A DNA stretch of 56,140 nucleotides from an uncultured Hyphomicrobiales bacterium (GCA_903842455.1 CAIMLX010000213.1:1-56140); one strand, 5' to 3'; positions 36,652 through 46,889 are shown, numbered from the stretch's first letter. A program made the numbers and translations. The notes: generated from the letters alone by a model not told the origin.

Positions 36652-39044
36652 CAGCTATTCTCCGCCGCTTGCAATTGCGGTTCCCCTTTGTTGTCGATCA
36701 CAGGCTCTGCCCCACCCGCTGCGCCATCAGTTGCACCCGGTGCGGACTGCTGTTCCGCGTCGGCCGCATTCGGGGATGGATCGGCATCCCCCTCGTCCTC
36801 CTCTGCGCGGCGCAGCGGCAGAGTGAAGGTGAACGCGGCGCCGGTGCGCCCGTTCTCGTCCGGTTCGGCGTCCACGAGGTCCACCTTGCCGCCATGCTGT
36901 TCGATGATCTTGGCCACGATCGCGAGCCCGAGGCCGGTGCCCTTCTCCCGCGTTGTAACGTATGGCTCCAGCAACCGGTTGCGGTTTTCCTTCGGCCAGC
37001 CCTTGCCATTGTCGGAGATGGTGAGGCGCACCATCTCGCCCTCGATATGCGCATCGACCAGAATGCGCGGATCCTTGATAGCCTCGATGCCGGCCCCCTC
37101 GATCGCCTCCACGGCGTTCTTCATCAGGTTGGTCAGCACCTGGCTGATGAGCCGGCCATCGAACATGGCGATGATCGGCGTTTCGGGCAGGTTCATCGTC
37201 ACAGCGACTTCCGGCAGCCGGACGCTTTCGAGGAACACGGCCTGACGGATCGCATCGGTCAGGTCGCCCGACACCGGCTTCGCCTCAGGCATGCGCGCAA
37301 ACGACGAGAACTCATCGACCATTCTGCCGATGTCACCGACCTGGCGGATGATCGTACTGACGCACTTGTCGAACACCTCGAAGTCGTCGGCCAGCTTGGC
37401 GCCGTAGCGGCGGCGCAGGCGCTCGGCCGACAGCTGGATCGGGGTGAGCGGGTTCTTGATCTCATGCGCGATGCGTCGAGCCACGTCAGCCCAGGCGCCG
37501 GTGCGCTGGGCCGAGAGCAGGTCGGTGATGTCGTCGAGGGTCACGACGAAGCCCTTGCTCTCCGTCATCGTGCCTTCGCGCGTCAGCTGCACCTGATAGG
37601 TGCGGTAGTCCGGCCCGGAGCCGATCTCGACCTGGTCTCGCACCTGCCCCCGGCGCGCCAGCTTGGCGCGGTCGATGATCGGCGCCAGCACCGGGATCAC
37701 CTCCTCGATGCGCTTGCCGACCAGCGACACTTCGTCACTTCCCACCATCTCGGACGCCCGCGCATTGACAAGCGTGATGGAACCGAAGGGGTCGAGGCCG
37801 ATGATGCCCGCCGACACCCCCTCCACCACCGCCTCGGTAAAGTGCCGGCGCTTTTCGTTGGTTTCGTTGGCTTCTAGCAGTTCGACCCGCTGCGACTTCA
37901 GCTGCTGCGTCATGGTGTTGAAGCGGTTGGCGAGGTCGCGCAGATCCCCCCTGCCTGCCTGCACCGGTACCCGCACGTCGAGGTCGCCGGCCGACACCCG
38001 GCTCGAGGCGATCATCAGGTTGCGGATCGGGTCGACGAAGCGGTTCGCCAGCGCGATGCCGATCCACACCGCCGCCAGCAGCAGCACCAGCGCGAGGCCG
38101 ACATACATCAGCGCGAAGGTGATCTGGAACACCACGCGGTTGCTCGCATACTCGCGATACTCGGTGATGTTCTCGTCGGTCAGCCGCATGAACTCGAGCA
38201 CTTCGGGATCGACCGGCCGCGCGACCAGGAGGAACGTGTCGCCATAGCCTCTGAGCTTGACGATCGAGCCCACCATGTTGGTGCGGCCCGGGGCGATCTC
38301 GGTCGGCGCACCCTCCCCCACACCGGTCGTCAGCGCGCCGGACAGGCGGGGCGCCGAACCCGGCACGTTGATCTGCGCCCGCATCAGCACATTGCCGTCC
38401 GCTGACATCAGGTAGGCGAAGGGCAAAGAGCGGGTGGTGGCGAGCGCGGTCAGGATGCGCTGGAACGTGTCGCGATCGGTCTCGAAGGTCGACCGCGATG
38501 TTTCGAGCTCGTTTGCCACCCAGATGATGTCATCACGCAGCACCTGCGAGTGCTCACGCAGGTAGGAACTCGCCACGACACGTGATGAATCGACGATCGT
38601 GCGGGTGCGCTCGCTGAACCACTGGTCGAGGCCCTGGTTCAGGGAAATCATGGCTACGATGGCCACGATCATGGCTGGGATGGCGGCCACCATGGCGAAC
38701 ATCGTCACCATGCGTACCTGCAGTCCGGCGCCCGCCTGCCCACGCAAGCGCGCCTGGATCAACAGGCTGGCCTCGGTCAGCACGAGGGCCACGACGGCCA
38801 GCACCAGCAGGCCGTTGAGGATCCAGATCATCGTCCAGACCTCTGGGGTCGGCTCGATGTCCGTCGCCCCGGTCATGATCAGGAACGAGCCCGACGACAC
38901 AAACACCGACAACAGCACGACGATCAGGCCGAGCGTCCGGATTGCCTTCCGCCCGGCGTCGCCAAAAATCCGCCGATCCGGCCGATTCAGCCGCGCGGTT
39001 GGCTGGATCGGCTCCGGCAATGTGTCGCCTATGAGCGTTGTCAT
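36651..39044 (-). CDS. ntrY: Sensor histidine kinase NtrY
   Basis: This 797-residue membrane kinase has N-terminal membrane segments (LGLIVVLLSVFVSSGSFLIM and two more by residue 130), a long periplasmic sensor region, a fourth segment near residue 300, and a HAMP linker (ASSRVSAGDLDVRVPV). A PAS domain, HisKA with the phospho-His in [20 protein letters not shown], and an ATPase domain (NLMKNAVEAIE, GTGLGLAIVAKI) follow. It phosphorylates NtrX. The C-terminal tail after residue 760 is acidic and low-complexity. Confidence 0.95.
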   Translation of the reverse strand: MTTLIGDTLPEPIQPTARLNRPDRRIFGDAGRKAIRTLGLIVVLLSVFVSSGSFLIMTGATDIEPTPEVWTMIWILNGLLVLAVVALVLTEASLLIQARLRGQAGAGLQVRMVTMFAMVAAIPAMIVAIVAMISLNQGLDQWFSERTRTIVDSSRVVASSYLREHSQVLRDDIIWVANELETSRSTFETDRDTFQRILTALATTRSLPFAYLMSADGNVLMRAQINVPGSAPRLSGALTTGVGEGAPTEIAPGRTNMVGSIVKLRGYGDTFLLVARPVDPEVLEFMRLTDENITEYREYASNRVVFQITFALMYVGLALVLLLAAVWIGIALANRFVDPIRNLMIASSRVSAGDLDVRVPVQAGRGDLRDLANRFNTMTQQLKSQRVELLEANETNEKRRHFTEAVVEGVSAGIIGLDPFGSITLVNARASEMVGSDEVSLVGKRIEEVIPVLAPIIDRAKLARRGQVRDQVEIGSGPDYRTYQVQLTREGTMTESKGFVVTLDDITDLLSAQRTGAWADVARRIAHEIKNPLTPIQLSAERLRRRYGAKLADDFEVFDKCVSTIIRQVGDIGRMVDEFSSFARMPEAKPVSGDLTDAIRQAVFLESVRLPEVAVTMNLPETPIIAMFDGRLISQVLTNLMKNAVEAIEGAGIEAIKDPRILVDAHIEGEMVRLTISDNGKGWPKENRNRLLEPYVTTREKGTGLGLAIVAKIIEQHGGKVDLVDAEPDENGRTGAAFTFTLPLRRAEEDEGDADPSPNAADAEQQSAPGATDGAAGGAEPVIDNKGEPQLQAAENS

Positions 39045-39084
39045 GTGTGTCCGAAACCGCTGAGGGGCGGGGAGGGGTGACCAA

Positions 39085-39135
39085 TGTCACCCAGTTTTAG
39101 CGACCCTTCAAGAAGAATGTTGCTAAAATGTGACA
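39085..39135. repeat. Interrupted inverted repeat between ntrC and ntrY
   Basis: The left arm is TGTCAC-ccag-TTTTAGC (39085-39101) and the right arm is GCTAAAA-t-GTGACA (39122-39135), 20 nt apart. Thirteen base pairs match with a small asymmetric internal loop. It lies 41 bp upstream of ntrY and about 100 bp after the ntrC stop, so it could be a regulator site for ntrYX, or a message-end structure for ntrC. Confidence 0.5.
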
Positions 39136-39232
39136 CCGGTTGCCCCTGGCGCCACTTTGATAACGCCATCATCCCCGGCTTCCCGGCATATCCGCAACAC
39201 CGATGCCGATGGTCACGAGACCGTGAGCGGCA

Positions 39233-40681
39233 TCAGCTCTGGCGCCGGGACTGCTTCACGATCTCGATAGAATGGGCGCGGATTTTCTTGCGCAGGGTGT
39301 TGCGATTCAGTCCGAGCAGATCGGCGGCCCTAATCTGGTTGCCGCCGCAGGCATTGAGCGCCATGGCGATCAGCGGCGCTTCCACCCGGTCCAGCACCCG
39401 CTGATACAAGCCCGCCGGCGGCAGGTTCGGTTCGTGCTCCCGCAGCACCTGCGCCACATGGGTCTCGACGGCGGTGGACACATCGACCGGCCCCGACGAG
39501 GTCGGCGTCGGCTGGCGATCGGCGAGATTGAGTTCGTTCTGGACGATCTCGATCGAGATGTTCTCGTCGGCGTAAAGGGCAGAGAGGCGCCGAACCAGGT
39601 TCTCCAGTTCGCGGATGTTGCCGGGCCAGGAGTAGTTCTGCATCAGCCGGATGGCATCGGGAGCGATGGTCTTGACCGGCTCGCCTTCGCGTTGCGCCGC
39701 CCGGAGGAAGTGCTGCACCAGGTCGCTGATGTCGTCGACCCGCTCGCGCAGCGGCGGCAGCCGGATCGGAACCACGTTGAGCCGGTAGTACAGGTCCTCG
39801 CGGAACAGGCCCTGGCGGATCATCTGGGACAGGTCGCGATGGGTCGCGGCGACGATGCGAACGTTCGACTTTATCGGCGTGCGACCGCCGACCATCGTGT
39901 ACTCGCCCTCCTGCAGCACACGCAGCAGGCGGGTCTGGGCGTCCATCGGCATGTCGCCGATTTCGTCGAGGAACAGCGTGCCGCCTTCGGCCTGCTCGAA
40001 ACGGCCGGAGGAGCGCTGGGTGGCGCCGGTGAAGGCACCCTTTTCATGGCCGAACAGTTCCGCTTCGATCAGGTCGCGCGGGATCGCTGCCATGTTGATG
40101 GCGACGAACGGGCCGTTTCGGCGCTTGCCGAAATTGTGCAGGGCGCGCGCCACCAGTTCCTTGCCGGTGCCGCTCTCGCCGGTGATCATCACCGTGAGGT
40201 CAGTCTGCATCAGCCGGGCGAGTGCGCGGTAGATGTCCTGCATGGCCGGCGAGCGGCCGACCAGCGGCATGGTCTCGCCCGGTTCGTCCGCCTTCTTCTC
40301 GCCCGAGGGCGCCTTCTTGGCATCCGCCAGCGCCCGCGCCACCACCGAGAGCACCTCGGCGATATCGAAGGGCTTGGGCAGGTATTCGTAGGCGCCGACC
40401 TCGTTGGCGCGGATCGCTGTCATGAAGGTGTTCTGCGCGCTCATCACCACGACCGGCAGGTCCGGGCGGAGCTTCTTAACCTTGGGCATGATGTCGAAGG
40501 CATTGCCGTCGGGCATCATCACGTCGGTGATCAGCAGGTCCCCTTCCCCGCGGCTGACCCAGTTCCACATCGTGGACAGGTTGCCGGTAGGGCGCACCTC
40601 GTAGCCGGCCCGGGTCAGCGCCTGGTTCAGCACCATGCGGATGGCGGCATCATCGTCGGCGAGCAAGATAGTGTGGCTCAT
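39233..40681 (-). CDS. ntrC: Nitrogen regulation response regulator NtrC
   Basis: This 482-residue sigma-54 activator has a receiver with Asp53 (LLITDVMM) and an AAA+ domain with Walker A GESGTGKE, an intact GAFTGA loop in [11 protein letters not shown] and Walker [14 protein letters not shown]. The C-terminal Fis helix-turn-helix is [20 protein letters not shown]. It is a complete, classical activator, in contrast to NtrX. Its ATG overlaps the ntrB stop (ATGA). Confidence 0.97.
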   Translation of the reverse strand: MSHTILLADDDAAIRMVLNQALTRAGYEVRPTGNLSTMWNWVSRGEGDLLITDVMMPDGNAFDIMPKVKKLRPDLPVVVMSAQNTFMTAIRANEVGAYEYLPKPFDIAEVLSVVARALADAKKAPSGEKKADEPGETMPLVGRSPAMQDIYRALARLMQTDLTVMITGESGTGKELVARALHNFGKRRNGPFVAINMAAIPRDLIEAELFGHEKGAFTGATQRSSGRFEQAEGGTLFLDEIGDMPMDAQTRLLRVLQEGEYTMVGGRTPIKSNVRIVAATHRDLSQMIRQGLFREDLYYRLNVVPIRLPPLRERVDDISDLVQHFLRAAQREGEPVKTIAPDAIRLMQNYSWPGNIRELENLVRRLSALYADENISIEIVQNELNLADRQPTPTSSGPVDVSTAVETHVAQVLREHEPNLPPAGLYQRVLDRVEAPLIAMALNACGGNQIRAADLLGLNRNTLRKKIRAHSIEIVKQSRRQS

Positions 40682-41808
40682 TTGGACCTGGCCCCTTCGG
40701 TCGACTCTGATACCGCCTGCCGGCTGGCGACGGGCAACAGGATGCGGAAGCGTGTCCGCCCGGGCCGACTATCCATGTCGAGGACGCCGCCGTGGTCGCC
40801 AATGATCTTGGCCACCAGGGCGAGGCCCAGCCCGGAGCCATTGGCCTTCGATGTCACGAACGGGTCGAAGATGATCGGCACAAGGTCGGGCGGGATACCG
40901 GGGCCATTGTCCTCGATGACGATTTCGAGCGGCAGCGATATGCGCTCGGACACCCCCTGCACGGAGATGCGGATCCCCGGACGGAACGCGGTCGAGAAGC
41001 GGATTTCGGGCTTGCCCGTTCGTTCCAGCGCCTCGGCGGCGTTCTTCACGAGGTTGAGGAACACCTGGATCAACTGATCGCGGTTACCGGCGACCGGTGG
41101 CAGCGACGGATCGTATTCCTCGGTGAAGGTGATGCCCTTGGCGACGCCGTTGCGGGCGAGCAGCTTCACCCGGTCGAGGATGACGTGGATGTTGATCGGT
41201 TCGCGCTCGATCGGACGGTCGTCGCCGAATATCTCGACCCGATCGATCAGGTCGACGATCCGATCCACCTCGTCGCGGACCAGTCGCGCCAGCGGCAGTT
41301 CGTCTGGTGTCACCGACTGCTCAAGCAGTTGCGCCGCGCCACGAATGCCGGAGAGCGGGTTCTTGATCTCGTGCGCCAGCATCGCCGCAAGGCCGGTGAC
41401 CGAGCGGGCTGCGCCACGGCTGACCAATTGACGGTCGATCTTGTCGGCCATGGTCCGCTCCTGGAACAGCAGCGCGACTGTCGCGTCGTTTTCGATAGGG
41501 GTAGCGAACACGTCCACCACGCGATCATCCGCAGCGTCACCGAAGCGGGACGACCCGACCCGGACCCGATATTCGGTCATCGGCGCATGCCGCTCCAGGA
41601 CGGCATCGAACAGGCCGATAATGGGTGAACCGAACGCGATCAGGTCATCCAGCCGCTGGCGGCTCAGTACGCTAAGCGACGCACCGAAAAAGGCCTCGGC
41701 GGCATAATTCACGAAGATGATGTGACGGTCCTCACCGCACACGATGACCGGTTGCGGCAGGGCCTGCAGCACTGCCGTGGCGAGGCCGGGGGCGACGGGC
41801 TTGATCAT
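40678..41808 (-). CDS. ntrB: Nitrogen regulation sensor kinase NtrB
   Basis: This 376-residue soluble two-component kinase has a PAS domain ([20 protein letters not shown]), HisKA with the phospho-His in [20 protein letters not shown], and an ATPase domain with [21 protein letters not shown] and [12 protein letters not shown]. It phosphorylates NtrC under nitrogen limitation through PII. The start overlaps the dusB stop (ATGA). Confidence 0.96.
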   Translation of the reverse strand: MIKPVAPGLATAVLQALPQPVIVCGEDRHIIFVNYAAEAFFGASLSVLSRQRLDDLIAFGSPIIGLFDAVLERHAPMTEYRVRVGSSRFGDAADDRVVDVFATPIENDATVALLFQERTMADKIDRQLVSRGAARSVTGLAAMLAHEIKNPLSGIRGAAQLLEQSVTPDELPLARLVRDEVDRIVDLIDRVEIFGDDRPIEREPINIHVILDRVKLLARNGVAKGITFTEEYDPSLPPVAGNRDQLIQVFLNLVKNAAEALERTGKPEIRFSTAFRPGIRISVQGVSERISLPLEIVIEDNGPGIPPDLVPIIFDPFVTSKANGSGLGLALVAKIIGDHGGVLDMDSRPGRTRFRILLPVASRQAVSESTEGARSK

Positions 41809-42806
41809 GCCGCCGCTCTCCAGCCTTCGCCATAGACCGAGCGGATCATTCCCATCACTTCGGCGGGGTCTTCCGACCCGAGCAGCAAAGCACGCACCGG
41901 CTTCTCCAACACAATTCCAGCCGCATCGAGGTACCAGTCGAGATGCTTGCGGGCCACGCGCACGCCGACATGGGTGCCATAGTCACCGAGCACGGCTTCG
42001 TAGTGCTCGGCCACGATTGCGATAAGCTCATCGCCCATGGGCGCATCGTTGGCAGGCCGGTCCATCAGCCCTGCCCCGATCTGCCCGACCCGCCAGGGCT
42101 GGCCCTGCGCGCCGCGGCCGATCATCACCGCCGCCGCGCCCGACAGCCGCAGCGCCTCTTGCGCCCGCTCCAGCGTCGTGATGTCGCCGTTGACCACCAC
42201 CGGCACTTTCACTGCCTCGACGACGGGCCGCACCAGGTCCCAGCGCGCCTCGCCCTTGTAGAACTGCTGCCGCGTTCGTCCGTGCACGGTGATCATCTGT
42301 GCCCCGGCATCGACGGCGCGTCGCGCCAGGTCGGCGGCGTTCATCGAGTCCTCGTCCCACCCGAGCCGCATCTTTACCGTCACCGGCAGCGGTGTCGCCG
42401 CGACCACGGCCTCGATCAGCCGCAGTGCCTCGTCGGGCACGCGCATCAGCGCCGAGCCGGCATAGCCGTTCGTTACCCGCTTGCTCGGACAGCCCATGTT
42501 GATATCGACGATGTCGGCACCGGCCTCGCAGGCGATTTCGGCGCCGCGCTTCATCCAGTGCGCCTCGCAGCCGGCGATCTGCACCACGTGTGGCAGCGAA
42601 CCGGATTTGTTGAGCTTGCGCACCATCAGGTCCTGCCCGGTGGCCAGTGCGGCGCTCGCGATCATCTCGGACACGACGAGGCCGGCACCGAAGCGCTCGG
42701 CGAGGCGGCGCATCGGTGCGTCCGTGATCCCGGCCATCGGCGCGAGGAAAGCCCGGTTGGGCAACTCGTGGCCGGCAATGCTCAAACCGCAGGCAACCTC
42801 AGACAC
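41805..42806 (-). CDS. dusB: tRNA-dihydrouridine synthase (DusB type)
   Basis: This 333-residue FMN enzyme reduces uridines in tRNA to dihydrouridine. The TIM-barrel start is [20 protein letters not shown]. The catalytic Cys is in [20 protein letters not shown] (residue about 108). FMN-binding segments are [23 protein letters not shown] and VVVNGDI. It heads dusB-ntrB-ntrC, a very common order in alphaproteobacteria (there called nifR3 in early work). Confidence 0.96.
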   Translation of the reverse strand: MSEVACGLSIAGHELPNRAFLAPMAGITDAPMRRLAERFGAGLVVSEMIASAALATGQDLMVRKLNKSGSLPHVVQIAGCEAHWMKRGAEIACEAGADIVDINMGCPSKRVTNGYAGSALMRVPDEALRLIEAVVAATPLPVTVKMRLGWDEDSMNAADLARRAVDAGAQMITVHGRTRQQFYKGEARWDLVRPVVEAVKVPVVVNGDITTLERAQEALRLSGAAAVMIGRGAQGQPWRVGQIGAGLMDRPANDAPMGDELIAIVAEHYEAVLGDYGTHVGVRVARKHLDWYLDAAGIVLEKPVRALLLGSEDPAEVMGMIRSVYGEGWRAAA

Positions 42807-42980
42807 TACCTGCCCCAGATTTGCTCATTTAGAGGAATTGCCCGCAGAATAGTCAAAAAACCGCCGCGCGCAACCACGCATCGCGCTTCTGCGGTGATTG
42901 GACTGCATGGGGGCCTTGCTGATCCGGTAGGCCGCCGGTAGACCAGCAGCGCTCCACCGGCAGGCTCATACGGAAAGACG

Positions 42981-44177
42981 ATGACGGGCACGAGAAGCAT
43001 CGCCGCCATAGTCGTCGCCGCCGGTCGCGGCGAGCGCGCCAGCGCCGGGGGTGACCCCGAGCCGAAGCAGTACCGAGCCCTCCATGGCGAGGCCGTGCTG
43101 AGCCGCACCATCAAGGCGTTCCTCGCCAGCTCCGAGGTGGATTGGGTTCTCCCCGTCATCCATGCCGACCACGCTGACCGCTTCGCCGCCCTCGGCCTGA
43201 CCGATCCGCGCCTCCTGCCGCCGGTCACCGGTGCGGCCTCCCGACAGGGTTCCGTTCTTGCCGGCTTGCAGGCACTCGCCCCGCGTCGCCCCGACCTCGT
43301 GCTGATCCAGGATGCCGCCCGTCCCCTCGTCTCACCCGAGGTGATCTCCGGCGTCATCGCCGCCCTTGCGACGTCCGACGCCGCCCTGCCCGTCGTGCCT
43401 GTCACCGACACCATCAAGCGCTCGCTGGACGGCACGACCGTCGCTGCCACCGAGGACCGCAACACGCTGTTCGCGGCACAGACCCCGCAGGGCTTCCGCT
43501 TCCCGCAGATCCTCTCGGCCCACCTGCGGGCGACCCGCATGCCGCGCGAGTTCACCGACGATGCGGCCATAGCCGAATGGGCCGGGCTCACCGTCGCGCT
43601 GACGCCGGGCAGTACCCGTAACATCAAGATCACCCATCCCGAGGATTTCGCCCGCGCCGAGCGGCTCCTAGGTGGAGGACAGACCATGGAAACCCGCATC
43701 GGAAGCGGCTTCGACGTTCACCCCTTCGAGCCCGGCGATGCCGTGTGGCTGGGCGGGGTCGAGATCGCGCACACCCACAAGCTCAAGGGCCACTCCGACG
43801 CCGACGTCGCCCTTCACGCCCTGACCGACGCCATTTATGGCGCGCTGGGCGAAGGCGATATCGGCTCGTTCTTCCCGCCGTCCGACCCGCAGTGGAAGGG
43901 CGCCGCGTCGTCGATCTTCCTCGCTCATGCTGCAGGTCTCGTCGCCGAACGCGGCGGTCGCATCGTCAACCTCGACATCACCATCGTCGCCGAAGCGCCA
44001 CGGATCGGCCCGCACGTCGCGGCGATGAAGGCGGCCATCGCCGGTATCTGCAACACCACGCCGTCGCGCGTCGCGGTCAAGGCCACGACCAGCGAAGAGC
44101 TGGGTTTCGTCGGCCGCCGCGAAGGCATCGTCGCCATGGCTTCCGCATCCATCGAACTGCCCAGACAAGAGAACTAG
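42981..44177 (+). CDS. ispDF: Bifunctional IspD-IspF of the MEP isoprenoid pathway
   Basis: This 398-residue fusion joins two non-consecutive steps. Residues 1-225 are IspD (CDP-ME synthase) with IAAIVVAAGRGERA, PKQYRALHG, DAARPLVS and TPQGFR. Residues 236-398 are IspF (MEcPP synthase) with RIGSGFDVHPF, the zinc His of HSDADVALHALTDA, and ATTSEELGFVGRREG. At the junction GGAGG (43674-43678) lies 7 bases before an in-frame ATG (43686), so separate IspF could also be made. PncC-type cinA follows 3 bp downstream. Confidence 0.97.
   Translation: MTGTRSIAAIVVAAGRGERASAGGDPEPKQYRALHGEAVLSRTIKAFLASSEVDWVLPVIHADHADRFAALGLTDPRLLPPVTGAASRQGSVLAGLQALAPRRPDLVLIQDAARPLVSPEVISGVIAALATSDAALPVVPVTDTIKRSLDGTTVAATEDRNTLFAAQTPQGFRFPQILSAHLRATRMPREFTDDAAIAEWAGLTVALTPGSTRNIKITHPEDFARAERLLGGGQTMETRIGSGFDVHPFEPGDAVWLGGVEIAHTHKLKGHSDADVALHALTDAIYGALGEGDIGSFFPPSDPQWKGAASSIFLAHAAGLVAERGGRIVNLDITIVAEAPRIGPHVAAMKAAIAGICNTTPSRVAVKATTSEELGFVGRREGIVAMASASIELPRQEN
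43674..43688 (+). promoter_or_regulatory. Internal ribosome-binding site and ATG at the IspD/IspF junction
   Basis: GGTGGAGGACAGACC is followed by ATG at 43686, where IspF residue 1 (METRIGSGFDVHPF) would begin. Spacing is ideal. It may be used for standalone IspF or be a relic from before the genes fused. Confidence 0.5.
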
Positions 44178-44180
44178 CCA

Positions 44181-44675
44181 ATGAAGCTCCCCAACGACAT
44201 CGCCACGCTCGCCGCCGAGACGATCCAGGCGCTCACGGCGAAAGGCCTCACCGTAGCGACTGCCGAAAGCTGCACCGGCGGCCTCATCGCCGGGGCGCTG
44301 ACCGCCGTTGCCGGCTCATCGGCCGTCGTCTATGGCGGCTTCATCACCTATGCCAACGAGGCCAAGATCAGCCAGATCGGCGTCCCCTACGCGCTGCTGA
44401 AGCAGCACGGCGCCGTCTCCGAGCAGGTTGCCATTGCCATGGCCGAAGGTGCACTCGGCACCGCGGGAACCCACATCGCCATCGCCGTCACCGGCGTGGC
44501 CGGCCCCGACGGCGGCACCGCCGACAAGCCGGTCGGCCTCGTTCACTTCGCCCTGGCGTCGGACGAAGAAACCAAGCACGTCAAGAAGGTATTCCCCAAA
44601 CTCGACCGCGACGGCGTCCGCCACGCCACGGTAGTGCAGGCGCTCAAGATGCTGCGGGACTTCGCTCGGGCCTGA
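44181..44675 (+). CDS. pncC: CinA C-terminal-type nicotinamide-nucleotide amidohydrolase
   Basis: This 164-residue protein corresponds to the stand-alone C-terminal domain of CinA. Conserved segments are VATAESCTGGLIAGALTAV, VYGGFITYANEAK, and IAVTGVAGPDGGTADKPVG. Members deamidate nicotinamide mononucleotide to nicotinate mononucleotide for NAD recycling. The start is 3 bp after ispDF, so the two are co-transcribed. The N-terminal molybdopterin-like domain of full CinA is absent, as is normal in this group. Confidence 0.93.
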   Translation: MKLPNDIATLAAETIQALTAKGLTVATAESCTGGLIAGALTAVAGSSAVVYGGFITYANEAKISQIGVPYALLKQHGAVSEQVAIAMAEGALGTAGTHIAIAVTGVAGPDGGTADKPVGLVHFALASDEETKHVKKVFPKLDRDGVRHATVVQALKMLRDFARA

Positions 44676-44697
44676 AAGGCGGCGCTCCGCGCCTGTA

Positions 44698-44742
44698 CCC
44701 CTCATCCGGCTGCCGCCACCTTCTCCCTCAAGGGGAGAAGGG
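44698..44742. repeat. Intergenic palindromic repeat after pncC
   Basis: CCCCTCATCCGG is followed by a CTTCTCCCTCAAGGGGAGAAG palindrome (quoted in family form; the arms are CTTCTCCC and GGGGAGAAG). It is the inverse orientation of the copy at 13818. It lies 23 bp after the pncC stop. Confidence 0.6.
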
Positions 44743-44771
44743 CCATCAACTCGGACATGGTGCACGATTTC

Positions 44772-44819
44772 TCCTCTCCCCTTGAGCGAGAGGGTGGCGC
44801 GCAGCGCCGGGTGAGGGGC
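44772..44819. repeat. Second intergenic palindromic repeat, opposite orientation
   Basis: CTCTCCCCTTGAGCGAGAGG is followed by a GGCGCGCAGCGCC stem and GTGAGGGG. It faces the copy at 44698, and the pair fills most of the gap between the convergent pncC and ratA-like genes, so it may end both transcripts. Confidence 0.6.
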
Positions 44820-44857
44820 AGTTCAGGCCTGTGCGATGCTGCCAAGCCCCGCCAATT

Positions 44858-45292
44858 TCAGGCCCCGAACCGCCGGTCGGCCTCCTCGCCGAACGCGTCG
44901 ATGATCTCGTCCTGCTTGGAGGCAAATGCCGGCTCGGCAACGGCAGCGATCAGCGGGTTCGAGATCTTGAAGTCGACGTCGAAGCGCACGCGCGTCCCCG
45001 CCCCTTCAGGGGAGAAGGTCCACTTGCTGTCGAGGTAGGCGAACGGCCCGTCGACCGCCACGGCGGTGATGGTCATCGCCTGCGGGTCGGCGGTCACCCG
45101 GCTCGTATAGGACTGGGTGATCGGCCCGAACGAAATCGTCATCTTGGCCAGTCGCGATCCGTCCGCCTGTGGCCGCACGTTCATCGCCTTGCAGTTGGGG
45201 ACGAAGCGCGGGTAGGCCTCGAGGTCGCTCACCAGGTCGAACATCGCCCGGGGCACATGCGGCATGTGCCGCTCGAGAAACAGATCAGGCAT
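44858..45292 (-). CDS. RatA/COQ10-like START-domain protein
   Basis: This 144-residue SRPBCC/START-fold protein has the family start [21 protein letters not shown] in residues 10-30 and [10 protein letters not shown], with the beta-rich [20 protein letters not shown]. Bacterial members are called RatA after an E. coli ribosome-association factor, while mitochondrial Coq10 binds ubiquinone. The alphaproteobacterial branch is closer in setting to Coq10. It overlaps the end of lipA by 8 bp and is the last gene of the PDH/lipoate cluster. Confidence 0.88.
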   Translation of the reverse strand: MPDLFLERHMPHVPRAMFDLVSDLEAYPRFVPNCKAMNVRPQADGSRLAKMTISFGPITQSYTSRVTADPQAMTITAVAVDGPFAYLDSKWTFSPEGAGTRVRFDVDFKISNPLIAAVAEPAFASKQDEIIDAFGEEADRRFGA

Positions 45293-46241
45293 GGGCGAGC
45301 TTGGCCATCCGGTTGGCGCGCAACTGCGCGAAATCTTCGCCCGCGTGGTGCGACGAGCGGGTCAGCGGGCTCGACGACACCAGCAGGAAGCCCTTCGTGG
45401 TTGCCACCGTGGCGTAGGACTTGAACTCCTCGGGCGTCACGAAGCGGTTGACCGCGATGTGCCGCTTGGTCGGCGCCAGGTACTGCCCGATGGTCAGGAA
45501 ATCGACCTCGGCCGAGCGCAGGTCGTCCATCAGCTGCAGCACCTCGTTCCGCTCCTCGCCCAGCCCGACCATGATGCCGGACTTGGTGAACATCGTCGGG
45601 TCGAGTTCCTTCACCCGCTGCAACAGCCGGATCGAGTGGAAGTAGCGGGCCCCCGGACGCACCTTGAGGTACTTGGACGGAACCGTCTCGAGGTTGTGGT
45701 TGAACACGTCGGGCTTTGCCGCGACGACCACCTCGAGCGCCCCCTCCTTGCGGAGGAAGTCCGGCGTCAGAATCTCGATCGTGGTCTTCGGCGTCCGCCG
45801 GCGGATCGCCCGGATCACCTGCGCGAAATGCTCGGCCCCGCCATCGGGCAGGTCGTCGCGATCGACCGACGTGATCACCACATGCGCCAACCCGAGCTTT
45901 TCAACCGCGATGGCGACGTTCTCGGGTTCGTTCGGATCAAGCGCTGTCGGCAGCCCGGTCCGCACGTTGCAGAAGGCGCAGGCGCGGGTGCAGATCTCGC
46001 CCATGATCATCATGGTCGCGTGCTTCTTGCTCCAGCACTCGCCGATGTTCGGACAGCCCGCTTCCTCGCACACCGTGACGAGGCCGTTCTCGCGCACGAT
46101 CTGCTGGGTCTCCTTGTAGATGGGAGAGCCCGGCGCCTTCACCCGGATCCAGTCCGGCTTGCGCAGCATCTCGTGCTCGGGCCGGTTGGCCTTCTCGGGA
46201 TGCCGCGGGCGGGTATCGGTTCTGTCGATCAGTGTGACCAC
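45285..46241 (-). CDS. lipA: Lipoyl synthase
   Basis: This 318-residue radical-SAM enzyme inserts two sulfurs into octanoyl-lysine on E2 and related proteins. The auxiliary cluster motif is [12 protein letters not shown] with a further Cys, and the radical-SAM motif is [10 protein letters not shown] (CxxxCxxC). The C-terminal [13 protein letters not shown] carries the conserved Arg-Ser-Ser. It acts on the lipoyl lysines of the PDH subunits encoded upstream. Confidence 0.97.
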   Translation of the reverse strand: MVTLIDRTDTRPRHPEKANRPEHEMLRKPDWIRVKAPGSPIYKETQQIVRENGLVTVCEEAGCPNIGECWSKKHATMMIMGEICTRACAFCNVRTGLPTALDPNEPENVAIAVEKLGLAHVVITSVDRDDLPDGGAEHFAQVIRAIRRRTPKTTIEILTPDFLRKEGALEVVVAAKPDVFNHNLETVPSKYLKVRPGARYFHSIRLLQRVKELDPTMFTKSGIMVGLGEERNEVLQLMDDLRSAEVDFLTIGQYLAPTKRHIAVNRFVTPEEFKSYATVATTKGFLLVSSSPLTRSSHHAGEDFAQLRANRMAKLAHA

Positions 46242-46250
46242 GGGAAAATC

Positions 46251-46508
46251 CTAGCCGGCAATCAACCGGGCAATGATGACGACGATGATGGCGCCCACCG
46301 TCGACGTGATGATCTGGACGAGCAGCGGATTGAGATTGAGACTGATCTTCAGCGCCGAGAACAACCAGCCGCCCACAAAGGCGCCGATCACACCGCTGAT
46401 CAGGTAGGTGATCAGTCCGCCGCCCCCGACCACCAGACTGGCCAGAAAGCCAGCCACGAGGCCGATCACCAGGAAAATCACCAGCGAACGCGTATCCATA
46501 CGACCCAT
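46251..46508 (-). CDS. GlsB/YeaQ/YmgE-family small membrane protein (first copy)
   Basis: This 85-residue protein is of the transglycosylase-associated (GlsB/YeaQ/YmgE) family with three hydrophobic segments: VIFLVIGLVAGFLASLVV, TYLISGVIGAFVGGWLFSAL and IITSTVGAIIVVIIARLIAG. ATG 46508 follows GAGGGAGAGG, so it is preferred over the open frame to 46544. Proteins of this family are stress-induced in several bacteria, but their biochemistry is unknown. It lies between lpd and lipA with a homologue next to it. Confidence 0.85.
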   Translation of the reverse strand: MGRMDTRSLVIFLVIGLVAGFLASLVVGGGGLITYLISGVIGAFVGGWLFSALKISLNLNPLLVQIITSTVGAIIVVIIARLIAG

Positions 46509-46604
46509 AGCGACCTCTCCCTCAACTTTCTGCGGAATGCCCATCGTCTACCCCTGTTTGCCCTGTCGCGGATATCGCGATTGGCCACGCCAGGTTCAAC
46601 CCCG

Positions 46605-46889
46605 CTACTTGGCCACGACCCGCGCCACCACGATCACCAGCAGCGCCCCGATCGTCGCCGTCACGATGCTGCTGACCCAGACGTTGTCGATGGGCAGCGT
46701 CACCCCGGCGAGGTTCAGCACATAGCCGCCGACGAACGAGCCGATTACCCCGACGATCAGGTTGCGCAGCAACCCGCCGCCGCCCAGCACCAGGCTCGCG
46801 AGCCAACCGGCAACCAGCCCGATGACAAGGAACACGATGATCGGCGTCATATCGTTCGGCAGGCCGGGAATATCGGCGGGAGGGATCAT
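46605..46889 (-). CDS. GlsB/YeaQ/YmgE-family small membrane protein (second copy)
   Basis: This 94-residue protein is of the same family, with segments PIIVFLVIGLVAGWLASLVL, LIVGVIGSFVGGYVLNL and ATIGALLVIVVARVVAK. It shares VIGLVAGxLASLVxGGGGL with the first copy, which suggests a tandem duplication. ATG 46889 has GAGGACG upstream; ATG 46850 lacks a site. It starts 10 bp after lpd. Confidence 0.85.
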   Translation of the reverse strand: MIPPADIPGLPNDMTPIIVFLVIGLVAGWLASLVLGGGGLLRNLIVGVIGSFVGGYVLNLAGVTLPIDNVWVSSIVTATIGALLVIVVARVVAK

